64,000 bases of DNA, taken from contig CM075939.1 of NCBI GenBank assembly GCA_038030265.1, positions 11,513,253-11,577,252 on the forward strand, read 5' to 3'. Below are positions 33,060-43,899 of this stretch, piece after piece (position 1 is the first letter of the stretch; every line of letters begins with the position of its first letter). The position numbers and the translations under genes were made by a program. The notes under the pieces were generated by a model. That model was not told the origin of the DNA and did no database searches. It worked only from the letters and a program-made list of their open reading frames with translations. Source of the DNA: Corythucha ciliata. Its lineage: Eukaryota > Arthropoda > Insecta > Hemiptera > Tingidae.

Positions 33060-36000
33060 CTGTAGGGCGAACAAAAAAAAGTAAGTGAGGAAATAAATAA
33101 ACGGAAAGTTTGTTTTTCCAATCCCCCGTAGAGTAAGAAAAAAGATTGATGTGAAATTTGGTGAAGGAGTGAGGTAGGGAAGAAGGAAGACCCTATACCA
33201 GCAATCAAACAAGACCCCATATTGCTATAATTGTATGACTTATGCATAAAAAATGTTATGGATTCCTTTTAAACAAATGATCATTCTTTGAAAAGCGGAA
33301 CGAGATAAAAATACATATACGTTTGGAACAATCAATGTGGTTACAGACGGGGAAAGGGGAGCTCTAAAGTAGAAAAGTTTGCCCGGAGGCAATTTCAGAA
33401 CTCAACAAATGGCAGGCTTTCTCCGAATGTCTTCCTTTTCCGCTTTCCCCGACCGCCTGTACTTCCCAAACTTAGTGCTACAAAGAAATAGAACGGAAAA
33501 ACAATAAAAACGCTTTCACTAACAACTTTCAAAGCATTTCATTCGAGGGCAGTCTTTCTCATCTTCCAAGGGAGTCATCTCAGCAAGGCTCATCCAGACT
33601 TATTATCCGAGAATGGAGTGACCACAAGTGACTCTTATTTAATTTTATTTTTTTCAATTTCTTTTTCGTTGTTTTGAACGTCAATTTTTTGTCGCCTGCG
33701 AAGACATAATACCCGCTTTTCCATCAAATTTACACAGTTCGTCCCTCGCCAAGCCACAAGAGCCCCACGGACTCGGACAGCCCTCGGGACTGACGTCTAA
33801 AAAAACAAAAAAACAAAAAAAACTCCTTCACGTCTCACCAATCCCACCCGACCTCGACCCTATCCGCTTCAACAATTAAACTACTTGTCACGTTCGCGTC
33901 AAGGACTAGCCTCGCTTAAAATCCGCTAAATCGAACTTGATTCCTATTATTCATCCAAATGTATTTACTCGGAGGCCTCTCATAGTTCGGTCAATAAAGA
34001 ATTACAGAGGGAGTTGGGGGAGGAGAATTTAATTGATCGCCGCGAACGAGGCTGCGGGACATGCTAAAAGTTCTGAAGCCTAGGTGTGCTAACGTCAGGA
34101 GAGGTCGCTGAAGGTGCCTTTTTCTACACTTTCGCTCATAACTCGAACAATGGCGTATGTAGGAATTTGTCCTAGGGGAGGGATCAGATTGAAATCTCTT
34201 AAGGGTGAGGGGAAGGGGGTAATTTCACATTTTAGTCATCATTCCACCCAGACAGCACACTCTTGAATCGGGACATCTTGCTGGGGGGAGGGGAAGAGGT
34301 AATTTTACAGTTTAGTATTCACTCCACCTTCTTGAATCTCCTCCTTTTGAATCTACCGGACGTCTTGCTGGCATGCTGGCCCCATCATAGCTTTGGCCGA
34401 GATCAAAATTACTATTAACCCCTAATTCATCCCAATTATTCCTGAATTTTCTTTTCGACAAATCCCTCCCTGTTATGGAATGAGTAGAGTAGAGGCTAGT
34501 CCGCTAGTCCCACGAAGTCCTCCCGGGTACAGATCGACAAAGTGATTCGAGTACAAATGTGAAAAGCTCACTTTTAACCAATTTAAGGGACAGTATGGTG
34601 GCCACTCGATGATTTTGAGGAGAAAACCGTGTACATTGGTCAATTTAGCATTCTCCACGGGACTAATACACTGGCCCAAATTGAAATACTCAGAGAAAAT
34701 GACCCTAAAATATCTGTAAGAGCGATTTTTGGACGTTACCCGCAAATTAGCACTTATCTCAATTTTGGCCGAGTGTATCGTTCTTCTCAATTTCAGCCGC
34801 AGATTAGCGGTTTTGTCCCACACCCTCCCATAACCATGAATTTGCGCATTTTCTCAACTTTAGCAGCAAAGTATCGTTTTTATTCCGTGAGCGATGTTTT
34901 TAATTATCCACGAGTTTTAGCGTTTTCCTCAATTTTAGCAGAGTATTACAGATTTTTTAATTTTTTTTACTTGGGGGTCAGCACTTTTCTCAGTTTTAGC
35001 TGGAAATTAACCAGCTGGAAATCAGCCTGAAAAGTTGCCTTCAGAATCCGAAAATTGACGTATATTCAGTTTTTGGCGCAAATAAGAATTTTTCTCAATT
35101 TCAACCGCGAATTAGCGCTTTTTTAAAATTGTAGCGGCGACGCGTCGTAGCGTTTCAAACCTGTGAATTAGAGAATTTTCTCAATTTCAGTCACAAATTG
35201 GCGTCTGGCGCAATTTTAGCTGTAAATTCACCCATAACAGCGGCATGTGATCTGTCCTGAGTTCGAACTGCATCCCGAAGATATATGGTCTAAAGTTCTC
35301 CACAGACCATACTATGCCTAGAGCTCGCGCTCTATCGTGCTGCACCGTCTCTCTGTGGGTGTCAATTTTCTACCGCCGTAAGCTACTGGCCTTTCTCCTT
35401 CTTTCGTTACCTGTGACAGTAAACCTCCTATCGCCTGGTTGCTGGCATCAGTCGTTACGATAAATGGTTCTTCTAGGTTAGGAAATTTTAGCACTGGAGC
35501 AGTACATAACGCGCGCTTGCAGTTTTCTATCGCGCGCATCACTTTCTCAGAAATGTTGAATTTCGCTCCCTTTTTCAGAAGTGCTGTGAGAGGTTCCGTC
35601 ATATGAGCGAATTTTGCTATGAACTTTCTGTAGTACCCGATCATGCCAAGGAAGGTCCTAGTTTCCTTGATGTTCTTGGGAATAGGCGTGCTCGCTATTG
35701 CCTTTGTTTTTTCCTCGTCAGGTTTGACTCCTTCTCCTGAAATAATGTGTCCCATGAACCGAACCTCTGACCTGAACAGCTTGGATTTATTTTCGGTCAC
35801 TTTCAACCCAAACTCTCTTAGTCTCTTGAACACTTTCGACAGGTGCTAAAATGTGTTTCGATGTTTTCGCTAATTTTACTATGTCGTCCATGTAAATTTG
35901 AACAGTATCTTCTTCAAGACCCCTGAGATAATCGTCCATCAATCGCTGGAACGTTCCTGGAGCGTTTTTTAAGCCGAATGGCATCCTTGTAAACTCGTAA

Positions 36001-39000
36001 TGCCCTCGTTCGAAACTAAATGCCGTTTTCTCCTCGTCTCGAGAGTCCATTTCGATTTGATGGTATCCAGACTTTAAATCCAACGTGCTGAATACAGTGG
36101 CATGAATACATTCGGTCAAACTTGTCTTCTAATCGTGGTAACGGATACCTTTCCAATTTTGTTTTTTCATACAAAAGGCTCTAAAGTCTACTACTACTCG
36201 ATATTTATTGGGCTCCCCCTCTTTGGATTTTTTCGGCACAACCCACAACGGACTACAATATGGTGAACTCGAGTGAGTTATGACCCCTTGTGATAGCATT
36301 TCTTCTCAACTCATCTTGAGCGACGACTATGAATTCGGCCCTATCACTCCCTATTCAACTTAGAGTAGAGGACAACCATTTTCATAATGACGTCTCAACT
36401 TGTCGCTATAGTTTGGTGTTATAAGTTGGAACGGAGATGTGCAAAATGAAGCAGTTAAATGACTTTTTAAATTGTGCGTGGCGTTTTCTCTTAAATTGGA
36501 AACGAATAATAAATGTTTCCCAATAATGAGGCAATGGGGAACTTGCACGTTTTTCAAGCACTGGTGTTTCTTGAAGAGGGCTCTTCAACAAGACAATTAC
36601 TCATATTAAACATTGAAATCAATCAAGGTTTTTTTTTAAAAGCGAAGTTTTCAAAATTTTGAGTGGGGGTTTCATGACGTAAAAGGGCCGTTAATGAAAT
36701 GGATGGTGTGTGGAAGAGGGGGGAATATGTGTTTTCTGAGGGACAATTTTTCTTGTTATTATTTTGTAAACAAAACATTTTAGAGTTCCCTCAAATGCTT
36801 CAAAACTGCACATTGACGTCATTTCCCCTCGCACCATCCACCCCCTCCGGAAGAACTTAGAAATGTACTTATAATAATCACTAGGCGCGTCAATCGGGAT
36901 GCAACTACCGTTGATTTCCTTCCGTGCCAATTCACCGTTATACTTTTCTCCCAAATCGGGCATTATGCAAGTTCACCATTCAAGTGTGATTACTTAGAAT
37001 CGAGTCGTCATTCTCGCTCTCAGTTTTAACAGGTGAGAAGAACGACGTTAGATGGAGGGATGGTGGGTAATTAAAAATGTAACTGCAAAAGTTTTCCCAC
37101 CTATTAGTTTTATTGCCAGCAAACTGACCCTGTCTGATGTTAGGATGGCAAATTTAAACAAAAAACTATCGGAAATGTTTACCTTGAGATGTCGGACGGT
37201 GAACGAAATGTATGCGTCGTTCGGATCGACCGGTGGCGTTTAAAGCGAGCGATAAAAAGAAAACGATGAGCGTCAACGACGCCACCGTGAGCATGAGACA
37301 TTTTTCCAAAACGGTTCTTGATTTCCAAAATGTCGTACCCTGAAAAGAAATTGAAGCACAAAATTCTACACATTTTTGATCGTATTTGTGGGAAAGGGAG
37401 AGGGCTGTTGAAGGTGAACACTAACTGCATTAACTGAACGAAATCGTAAAAACGCTTATGTAAAGAAGTAAAGAATCATTTTATATACGCTAACCCGGTT
37501 TCTCTCTTCTACAAAAATAACTCGGCGAAGTGCATTTTACTGTTAATCATGCAATTCCTTTTAAGTCGAAGATGTATAAATTGAAAATGAGCTGAGAAAT
37601 GTATCGAAAAACGGCGCATTAATAGGACAGGCGCGTTGGATAAGAAGCAGGGCATGATTGGGGTTTGATTGATCGCCAAAGAAAAAAGCTTTGCCTAATA
37701 CGAGAGTGGCTACTCGTGAACATAAAAAAGCTGGTGTTTTTGTACCTACTTCAGGCATCATGTAGGCATATTTCTTCAAAAATCGAGTATTTCGAGTCAA
37801 AGTGTTGTACAGTTCGTGACTGAAAGAATCAAGTTCAGGGGCTGTGTTCAGGAGCCTGTGATAATATTTCACCGAAAAAACTCTCGGCCTGGCTCGGCAA
37901 ACCATGTCAGTCAGTGAGGAGGACCCGGTGGAGAATCACGAGTACGAAACAGGGGACCAACGATGTTGCGGCTAGGCGCCGACAAAGAGGTTCGATTTTG
38001 GGGGGTTCTCGACGCACCCTAAAAAGCAGCCTATTGTGGGCTCTAAAATGGAGACTAGGCGGGTCCTTCAAACTTCAAATTTGAACTGGCCTCAATAACG
38101 GGTTATATACGCCGGAACTGTCCACATGCTAAACTGCCTACCAAGCCCCTCTACCTCTACCTCTACTCACATCAGTGTTCGCTTTGGCCGGCGAGCAAGG
38201 CTAACGGGGGAGCGAGGCACAAACCACGAGGCCTAGCACGTGTCGAGCCACTGCCAGGACCAACGGCGGTGATCATGGGCCACGTTTTGGCATGACATCG
38301 TGTGGAGGGAGGAAGGCAAAAGCCTCTGGTTATGCGCCCACGAGACCAAACATTCGTCTAAAAAACCGGCAATTCAGGCGCAGAAGATCGTTGGTTCTTA
38401 AAATTTCTATTTAAACCTCAAGAAATCCTCAAAACAGATTATTTTACTTTGATTAGAGCGAATGTGCTCTTGAAAACTATTTTTCTTTAGATGGATATAA
38501 TGAATAAATCTGTCGCCGGTATTTTAATTAATAAATTAATTAGACTGATATTATCCGGACGACGATGGAAGGGTGGGGTTCGGCTTAGCTTATCCCTCGG
38601 AGTACGACTCCCATAGGCGTCTCCGTGGCGCAAATGGCAGCGTGCTGGACTGGTAATCCAGAGGTTGCGGGTTCAAATCCCGCCGGGGAGCCATTTTTTC
38701 TCGAAGCTCGAATCGTGTTGGGCTAATATGCCCTTCCATCGTCGTCCGGATAATATCAGTCTAATTAATTTATTAATATTTTTCTTTGGCAATTAACTAA
38801 CCAACTAATTGATTCACTCGGTAAACTAAAAGATTTGTTGAACAAAAACGATCAATTCAGTTTCTGGACGCATTCCTTCGCTATCTGAACCAACAAATGT
38901 GAAATCGCGTGGTATGAACAGAATATGTGTATTCTGTAGAAGAGTGTAGACGAATAAATAGGGCGAACGATGTACTCTTTATCCTTATGGTTGTTGGGGT

Positions 39001-42000
39001 TAAGGAGGAGGAGTAGAACGTGTCAAGCATTCTATTCGTCGACGAATGAAATATAAAAACAAATAACTGACACAGCATATAGGAACCTCTCACTTAGAAT
39101 GCGAAGCCGATTGTCACTCCTCGTTCAGCATGAATATTGGAGAAAGGGAATATTTAAACAAATATAGCGAGAATTTCAACAATAACTACAATTGCAACGT
39201 TAAAAGCTTCATAAACCATTTATCAAGAACATACTGAGCATGCGCCTGCTTTGGCAATCCAAAAATCTAAGCTCCAAGGCTGTTAAGCCCCCACCCCCAC
39301 CCCTTTTTCACAATAAACACACAAAAATGCTAAATTACATCATACGGTCCCAATAAGATTCCTAAAGCATCATCTACATTCCACACACGTACCTTTATTA
39401 GTGGCCTAAAAGGTGATGCGCCATTCTGAAATTCAATTAAAAAATTCCCCTTGAGTTAGACGAAAATGTTTGGATTATTCACAGTTCCCAAGCCGTCAGA
39501 TATTACGTATTTTGACAGTGGCGGATGCGCGAAAATATATATATATGTGTGTGTGCTCAACAAGTGGTTGTTATACAACAAGATAAATGTATATATTTTT
39601 AGTAATATATTAATATTTTTATTTGTTTCTATTTATAATAATTATGTCGTTTTTAATGTCTTTGTCACGGAATCACTGCGTATACGGTGTGAGACACTAT
39701 ACAAGAGTTGGAGGGAGACAGAGGAGGAAAACGACTAATGGCATTTTTCATTTGCATAAAACGGGCAACTTGCATGAATGCCCGATTTGGGAGAAAATCA
39801 TACCGATGAATTGGTAAGTGAAGAGAAGGAAATCAACGGTAGTTGCAGCCCGATTGGTGCTTCAGGTGATTTTTACGAAGTTCTTCAGCAGGGAGTGGAT
39901 GGTGCGAGGGGAATTGACGTCAATGTTTAGATGTGAAGCATTTGAGAAACTTTTTGTTTACAAACAACAACTTTAAAAATGTGCAAGTTCCCTATTCAGC
40001 TTTGGAGCTGAGCATTTCCACCCGTCTTCTCCGTTACCATATGATATAATTCAGAGAAGACGGGTGGAAATGCTCGGCTCTAGACCAGATTTTTTTTGCA
40101 AATGGAAATCGCCTTAAGTAGAGGAATATGCTGGTACGAAAATTGAAAGGCTTATGGTTGATTGCTTGGCGTTTTTACGGGGACATTCCGCAATTCGCCC
40201 ACGAGGGTTATGGAGAGATTATACTGGGACTTTAAGGCTGGCTCTTGTTTTTGGCACATACGAGTATGTTGAAGTGTCAGGGTGGGTTCAGGAGGCACTT
40301 AAGGTTGGGGCCAATGAGACAGGGGTGCGGAGTTGTCGTCGGAGTGTCCCTAGCCCATGGGCGTAGCCAGCGGGGGACAGAGGTGGGCAGTTGCCCTCCC
40401 CTAGAATTAAAAGCGCAGATTTCATTGGGCAGCTGCCCACCCCCCAAAAATCCCTGATCTGGCTTTCTTGCATTCCTCTCCATAAAACCAATTCTGCGGA
40501 TTTTTCTCACCAAAAAAAAACAACACATTTTCGCTTATCGGGTTCACCAAAAATAAAAAATTCACCGATATTTGTTGCTGACAAACCGATTTCAAGGGTC
40601 GGCTTAGCTTGGAAACCGATTTTTCACACTAAAATCCCATTTTCGCAGATTCGACGCGCAACTTTCGCGTCTTTTTGGACATCTCAAATCGTGTTTACCC
40701 CGCTGTGCCATCCAGACTTATGGTGGGAGAGAAAATGCCAGCTCTGTTTATTGTCTCAGGTCTAAAATTCAGAGTTTAGCTCCAAAAGTATCACTTTCCG
40801 TGAGGGGGGGGGGAAGTTTCAGGTTGTCGACGTAAAATCCGAAATAGAAGGCTACAAACGAAAGTTTTCCAGCAGATATTTATTTTTTGACGGATAGTGG
40901 CCGTTTCTGTGCAAATTTAGTCTCCGTTGACCATGAATTGACGCGATTCTAACCTCCACATCCTGTTATAAGCCAGCAAAAAGGCAATGGTTCATCTGAT
41001 ATTATCGCCAGTGAAGCTGGCCCACAGGCGTGGATCCAGTTTTTCTCAAGAGTAGTTGCACAGAGTTTTTTTCCCCCGATTTTACCCGTGAATGAGTACT
41101 GTTTTTAGCCTCGAATTTACGTTTTCCTTAATTTTAGCTGACACTGCGTGCTTTTTCTCAATTCCAACTCAAACTAGCCCATTTTCTTCATTTTAGCCGT
41201 GAAAAGGTCTCAAAAAAAACCGTGAAATAACACATTTTTGATTTACTATTTCAATTACGGCCAGCAGTGGGCATCGCCTGACTGCAAATTGGTGCGTTCT
41301 GTCACTTTCAGCCGAAAAAAAAAAAAAAAAGTAGTTAGCCACGAGAATTCCACCAATCAACAACAAACGGTGACAATTTCACCAATTCGTTTTCCCTGAA
41401 TTCTAGCCGCAAATTAGTGCTTTTTCCTAATTCTGCCTTCAGCAATTATGTCTCCCTTCAAATTTTAGCAGTGACAAGGTTCACGTAACCCGCGTGAGAG
41501 CGAATTTCATTAATTTTGACCCGGACGTGGCATCGCGAAACCTTGAAATGGGTATTTTCATCAATTTCACGGGCGAACGAACAACTTTCCGTAATTTTAG
41601 CCGTGTATAAGCACTTTTTTCAAAAATGTATGCGCTAAGTCACGCTCTTTCTCAATTTCACCCGCAAAACTTGCCATATATGTGTATAAAACGGTCAATT
41701 AGCTCTTGCTCGCAATGTTTACCGATGTTTGAGAAACCACGAACTGGCGCCTTCTCTCAATTTTACCTGCGTGAATGAGCTCCATTTCTCAATTTTAGCA
41801 GTGAATTGGCGCTTTTCCTCAACTCCAGCCGCAAATGAGTGATTTTTCTCAATTCTACATTGAACGAGCAATTTATTTTGTCAATTTTAGATGTGAAAAG
41901 AGTTCTATAAACCGTGAATTAGCGCATTTTCTTAATTCCGCCCCAGACTTTGCATTGCGAAACCGCAAATTGGCGTGTTTTCTCAATTTCAACCGCGAAT

Positions 42001-43899
42001 AACGAGATTTATTTCTCAAGTTTAACGTGAACCAGCGCTATTTCTCACTTTTAGCCGTGAATGGGTGTTTTTCCTCAGTCTTAGCCGCAAAATGTCCTTT
42101 TCTAGATTTCATCCGCGAACGAGAACTTTTTCTCTAGACGTGCGCACCCCCCCCCCTCCACTCCGTGGATCCGTGCCTAGCTGGCTGCCTACCCCTTGAT
42201 CACGGGCTGGCTACGCCCCTGTCCCCAGCCTCGACTGCACCGAGGCCAATGTAATTGGAGGAATAAGGACCGACCTATAAAAAATTGCGATTTTACGGAT
42301 AAAATCGAGAAAAAGTGCTATAATTCGCAGCTAAAATTAAGAAATATGCTCATTCACTGCTGAAATTGAGGGTAAAAAAACGGAATTCACAGCTGAAATT
42401 GAGAGAACACCAACTCGCGGATTCCTGAGGCAACTTGGGGAATAAAATTGAGAAAAAGCGCTAATTCAAGCGGCTAAAACTGTGAAAAAGTGCTAATTTA
42501 CGGGTAACAAATACAGAAAAACACGAATTGGCCTTTAAAATGGAAAAACGCGCCAATTCGCGGCTTACATTTAGAAAACTTGCTAATTTGCGGATAAAAT
42601 TGGGAAAGAGCACTCAAACGCTACCCAATTTGCAGATTCTTGAGACAATTTCACGGCTAAGAGCTTATAAAAAGCGCCGATTCGCGTCTAAAAATGAGAA
42701 AATGAGCTAATTCTCGGATAAAATTGAGGAAAAAGCTATAATTCGCTGTATTATAGCTATTAAAATATGCTAGTAGAATTGAGAAAAAACGCTCATTCGC
42801 AGTTTAAATTGAGAAAACGCACGTATACGGGTTTCTGAGGCAATTTCGTAGCTAAAATTGAGAAAAATATGTACTTCAACGCTACTAAAATGTATTTCTA
42901 GTTTAATTAGAGACTAAAGGGCCTCCTAAAGATTTCCGCCCACGGCCACGATAGATGTTGTTCCGCCACTGCCGGGTCATACGGGATGGCAGGGAAACGA
43001 AAAGCCTAACAGGCTTGCCAAGCATGTTGCGGACATAAGTCCGGTAATAGAGCCATTTGTATTCTGGAATCGTACTACTGTGAAGTAACGATTTTTTGAA
43101 CTATTTTTAGCGGAATTTCGAGCCTATGACGGGAAACAACATTTTCAGACGGCAGCACTGCTTCGTGGCAATCAAACCGCCAAATACTGACTACTTGGAA
43201 TTCAATTCAGCCTCAAAACCTGGGTTGTTAGTTAGTTCCATGATTCAACCTACAGTTCAAATCATGTATAATATGCGACCAGCATATTGAGTCTAGTCGC
43301 CACACATGAAGCCGGAGCGCCTTGCGGCCAGCTGGAGCAGGAGCCTGGCCAAACTTTAAACCAGTAGCCAGTAGAAGGTGTACCTAAAGAGTTCCAATAG
43401 TTCAGCGTTTGGTAGATTCTTAGACTTCCGTAAACCTCCCCCCCCCCCCCAATGTCATCCATGTGCTGAGTCATGTTTTTTTACCTGCGTCGCCGGTTTG
43501 AGGCGTACTTTAAAAGGAAGTAATATTTCAATTTATTTCTATAAAGAGAGAAAAAACTTGAACGAAAGCGACAGTCTATGTGATTCTCAAAAGGCAAGAA
43601 ACTCCCGCAGAGAGCATTTAACAGAAAAATATTTTCAAGGAAAGAGCCTGTTTATTGTCACATGTAAATGAATTTATACGCGCAAAAACAGGGGAAGGCA
43701 TCCCCCTTTCCATCATCTTTCTAGCTTCTGTTGAGCCAAAAAAACTTAGTGGCGGCGGAGGGGGGGGGGTGAATAAATAAAAATAACTTACAGTGTGATA
43801 TCTGATGTGCGTCGCTGTTGAAGACACGCCCTCAGTCAGTTGTACAGATCCAATGCTGCTGACGTCCTCTTCAAAATCAGCCTTTTTATAACGCGTCAT
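29867..43899 (-). CDS. Neprilysin-like M13 zinc metallopeptidase, 14 coding exons
   Basis: Membrane-bound endopeptidase of the M13 family (neprilysin / endothelin-converting enzyme), which cleaves peptide hormones outside the cell. Exons: 43899-43792, 37339-37183, 33059-32841, 32762-32555, 32493-32421, 32328-32230, 32168-31998, 31942-31797, 31732-31620, 31545-31155, 31094-30916, 30857-30711, 30643-30504, 30043-29867. All junctions are GT-AG and in phase, giving 775 residues, a normal family length. A short cytoplasmic tail precedes a membrane segment (about residues 50-69), making it type II. The ectodomain begins with [14 protein letters not shown]. The zinc site is HELTH (612-616) plus E672 in GENIAD. 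The substrate-binding NAYY is at 571-574, and the protein ends in CVVW. The ATG directly follows a splice acceptor (TTTTTTGTGCAG), so a noncoding 5' exon should lie upstream. No frameshift or stop was seen. Confidence 0.95.
34152..35236 (-). mobile_element. Satellite-bearing hAT-like element, partial, in intron 2 of the protease
   Basis: The terminal block (TGGCGTATGTAGGAATTTGT at 34152) is the inverse of the right ends at 50229 and 54073. The next 330 bases, with the GTTATGGAATGAGTAGAGTAGAG segment, match 53590-53950 inverted. The minisatellite follows to about 35236, where a gypsy fragment begins. The other terminus was not found, so the copy is truncated or rearranged. Confidence 0.75.
35237..36300 (-). 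pseudogene. Ty3/gypsy reverse transcriptase and RNase H fragment
   Basis: Pol fragment read on the minus strand. It starts with a gypsy pattern [19 protein letters not shown] (about 36290) and [10 protein letters not shown]. After a frame break come [16 protein letters not shown], the [15 protein letters not shown] box and the catalytic YMDD (VQIYMDDIV, about 35880-35907). After a second shift come [24 protein letters not shown], and RNase H starting [13 protein letters not shown] through [16 protein letters not shown]. At least three frame changes make it dead. There are no LTRs around it. It lies at the edge of the minisatellite block in intron 2 of the protease gene. Confidence 0.88.
36540..36965 (-). 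repeat. Dispersed repeat R2, copy 1
   Basis: The stretch with TTGACGTCATTTCCCCTCGC, CAACTACCGTTGATTTCCTT and CTCCCAAATCGGGCAT has an inverted copy at 39765-40000. Its outer part (AACTTGCAC..., TTTTGAGTGGGG, ACAATTTTTCTTG) recurs at 63605-63785. On the minus strand both inner copies can be read MPDLGE...E.NGSC.PI.A, but one copy has a different frame further on, so coding is doubtful. Probably a non-autonomous transposon. Confidence 0.6.
37183..37339 (-). CDS. Neprilysin-like gene, exon 2 (membrane anchor)
   Basis: Encodes [10 protein letters not shown] then a hydrophobic stretch ([19 protein letters not shown]) and NATG, a possible glycosylation site. The acceptor TTTCTTTTCAG and the donor CAAG|GTAAAC are both clean. 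The exon starts in phase 0 and leaves phase 1, matching exon 3 (G|AT giving Asp, then [13 protein letters not shown]). Confidence 0.9.
37561..37905 (-). other. Unidentified 114-codon open frame in intron 1
   Basis: The reading frame includes [19 protein letters not shown] and [10 protein letters not shown], an amino acid mix that looks more protein-like than the surrounding frames. I recognise no family, and there is no second copy in the window to test conservation. It may be chance or an old transposon piece. Confidence 0.2.
38528..38776 (+). mobile_element. 249-bp inverted-repeat element enclosing a tRNA-like gene
   Basis: Arms of 46 bp are perfect inverted copies: 38528-38573 (TTAATAAATTAATTAGACTG then ATATTATCCGGACGACGATGGAAGGG) and 38731-38776. 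Between them is 157 bp holding a tRNA-Thr-like sequence. The AT-rich outer edge makes the exact end and any target duplication (TTAA or TA possible) uncertain. No protein is encoded. It lies in intron 1 of the protease gene. Confidence 0.9.
38619..38691 (+). tRNA. tRNA-Thr-like gene, anticodon GGT
   Basis: A 73-nt cloverleaf. Acceptor 38619-38625 pairs with 38684-38690 (one G-U pair and a mismatched first pair G-G). The D-stem is GCGC/GCGT. The anticodon stem is CTGGA/TCCAG with loop CTGGTAA, giving anticodon GGT (Thr). The T-stem is GCGGG/CCCGC with loop TTCAAAT. The internal promoter boxes are recognisable (TGGCGCAAATGG, GGTTCAAATCC). The next bases are C-CA, so the 3' end reads like CCA. 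Eukaryotic nuclear tRNA-Thr normally uses AGT, CGT or TGT. GGT, the broken first pair and the flanking transposon arms point to a tRNA-derived copy rather than a normal gene. A T-run follows 38694. Confidence 0.75.
39765..40000 (+). repeat. Dispersed repeat R2, copy 2
   Basis: Inverted copy of the inner part of 36540-36965 (GCCCGATTTGGGAGAAAATC, AAATCAACGGTAGTTGCAGC, GAATTGACGTCAATGT). It is diverged by substitutions and small indels. It is followed directly by the 40005-40080 hairpin. Confidence 0.65.
40005..40080. repeat. Perfect-looking hairpin, 27-bp arms
   Basis: GAGCTGAGCATTTCCACCCG then TCTTCTC at the left pairs with its inverse at the right (GAGAAGACGGGTGGAAATGC then TCGGCTC), with one G-T wobble or mismatch in the outer part. 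The loop is about 22 bases. It is foldback-like, with no gene. Confidence 0.85.
40356..42221 (-). mobile_element. Satellite-bearing hAT-like element, variant with CGTAGCCAGC ends
   Basis: The ends are CATGGGCGTAGCCAGC at 40356 and GCTGGCTACGCCCCTG at 42221. The flanks TCCCTAGC (40347-40354) and TCCCCAGC (42222-42229) agree in 7 of 8 bases, consistent with an aged 8-bp duplication. The interior 41050-42120 is the ~30-bp minisatellite in inverted orientation (TCAATTTTAGCCGTGAAT). It carries a C-run near the right end. No coding. It lies in intron 1 of the protease gene. Confidence 0.7.
42270..42900 (+). repeat. ~30-bp minisatellite block, plus orientation
   Basis: Twenty or so degenerate units (CTAATTCGCAGCTAAAATTG type) lie directly beyond the end of the preceding inverted block, so two opposite-facing satellite blocks sit side by side. 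No terminal repeats were found for this one. Confidence 0.75.
43792..43899 (-). CDS. Neprilysin-like gene, coding exon 1 (cytoplasmic tail)
   Basis: Encodes [12 protein letters not shown], then VSSIGSVQL and THIRYHT, 36 codons ending at a GTAAGT donor in phase 0. The assignment rests on the fit with the next exon (HT joined to [13 protein letters not shown]), on the intact splice sites, and on my recollection that insect neprilysin-like proteins start with a similar MTRYK...IRYH tail. The ATG is the first base triplet after an AG acceptor. Confidence 0.8.

Noticed and set aside
37179..37430. 83-codon minus-strand frame starting with MQLVFTF
   Set aside because: It overlaps exon 2 of the protease in another frame. 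The true frame encodes the membrane anchor with correct splice phases.
37561..37905. Globin-like or other known domain in the 114-codon frame
   Set aside because: A fleeting resemblance of a PELxxF-like stretch is too weak, and the key residues expected of a globin could not be placed.
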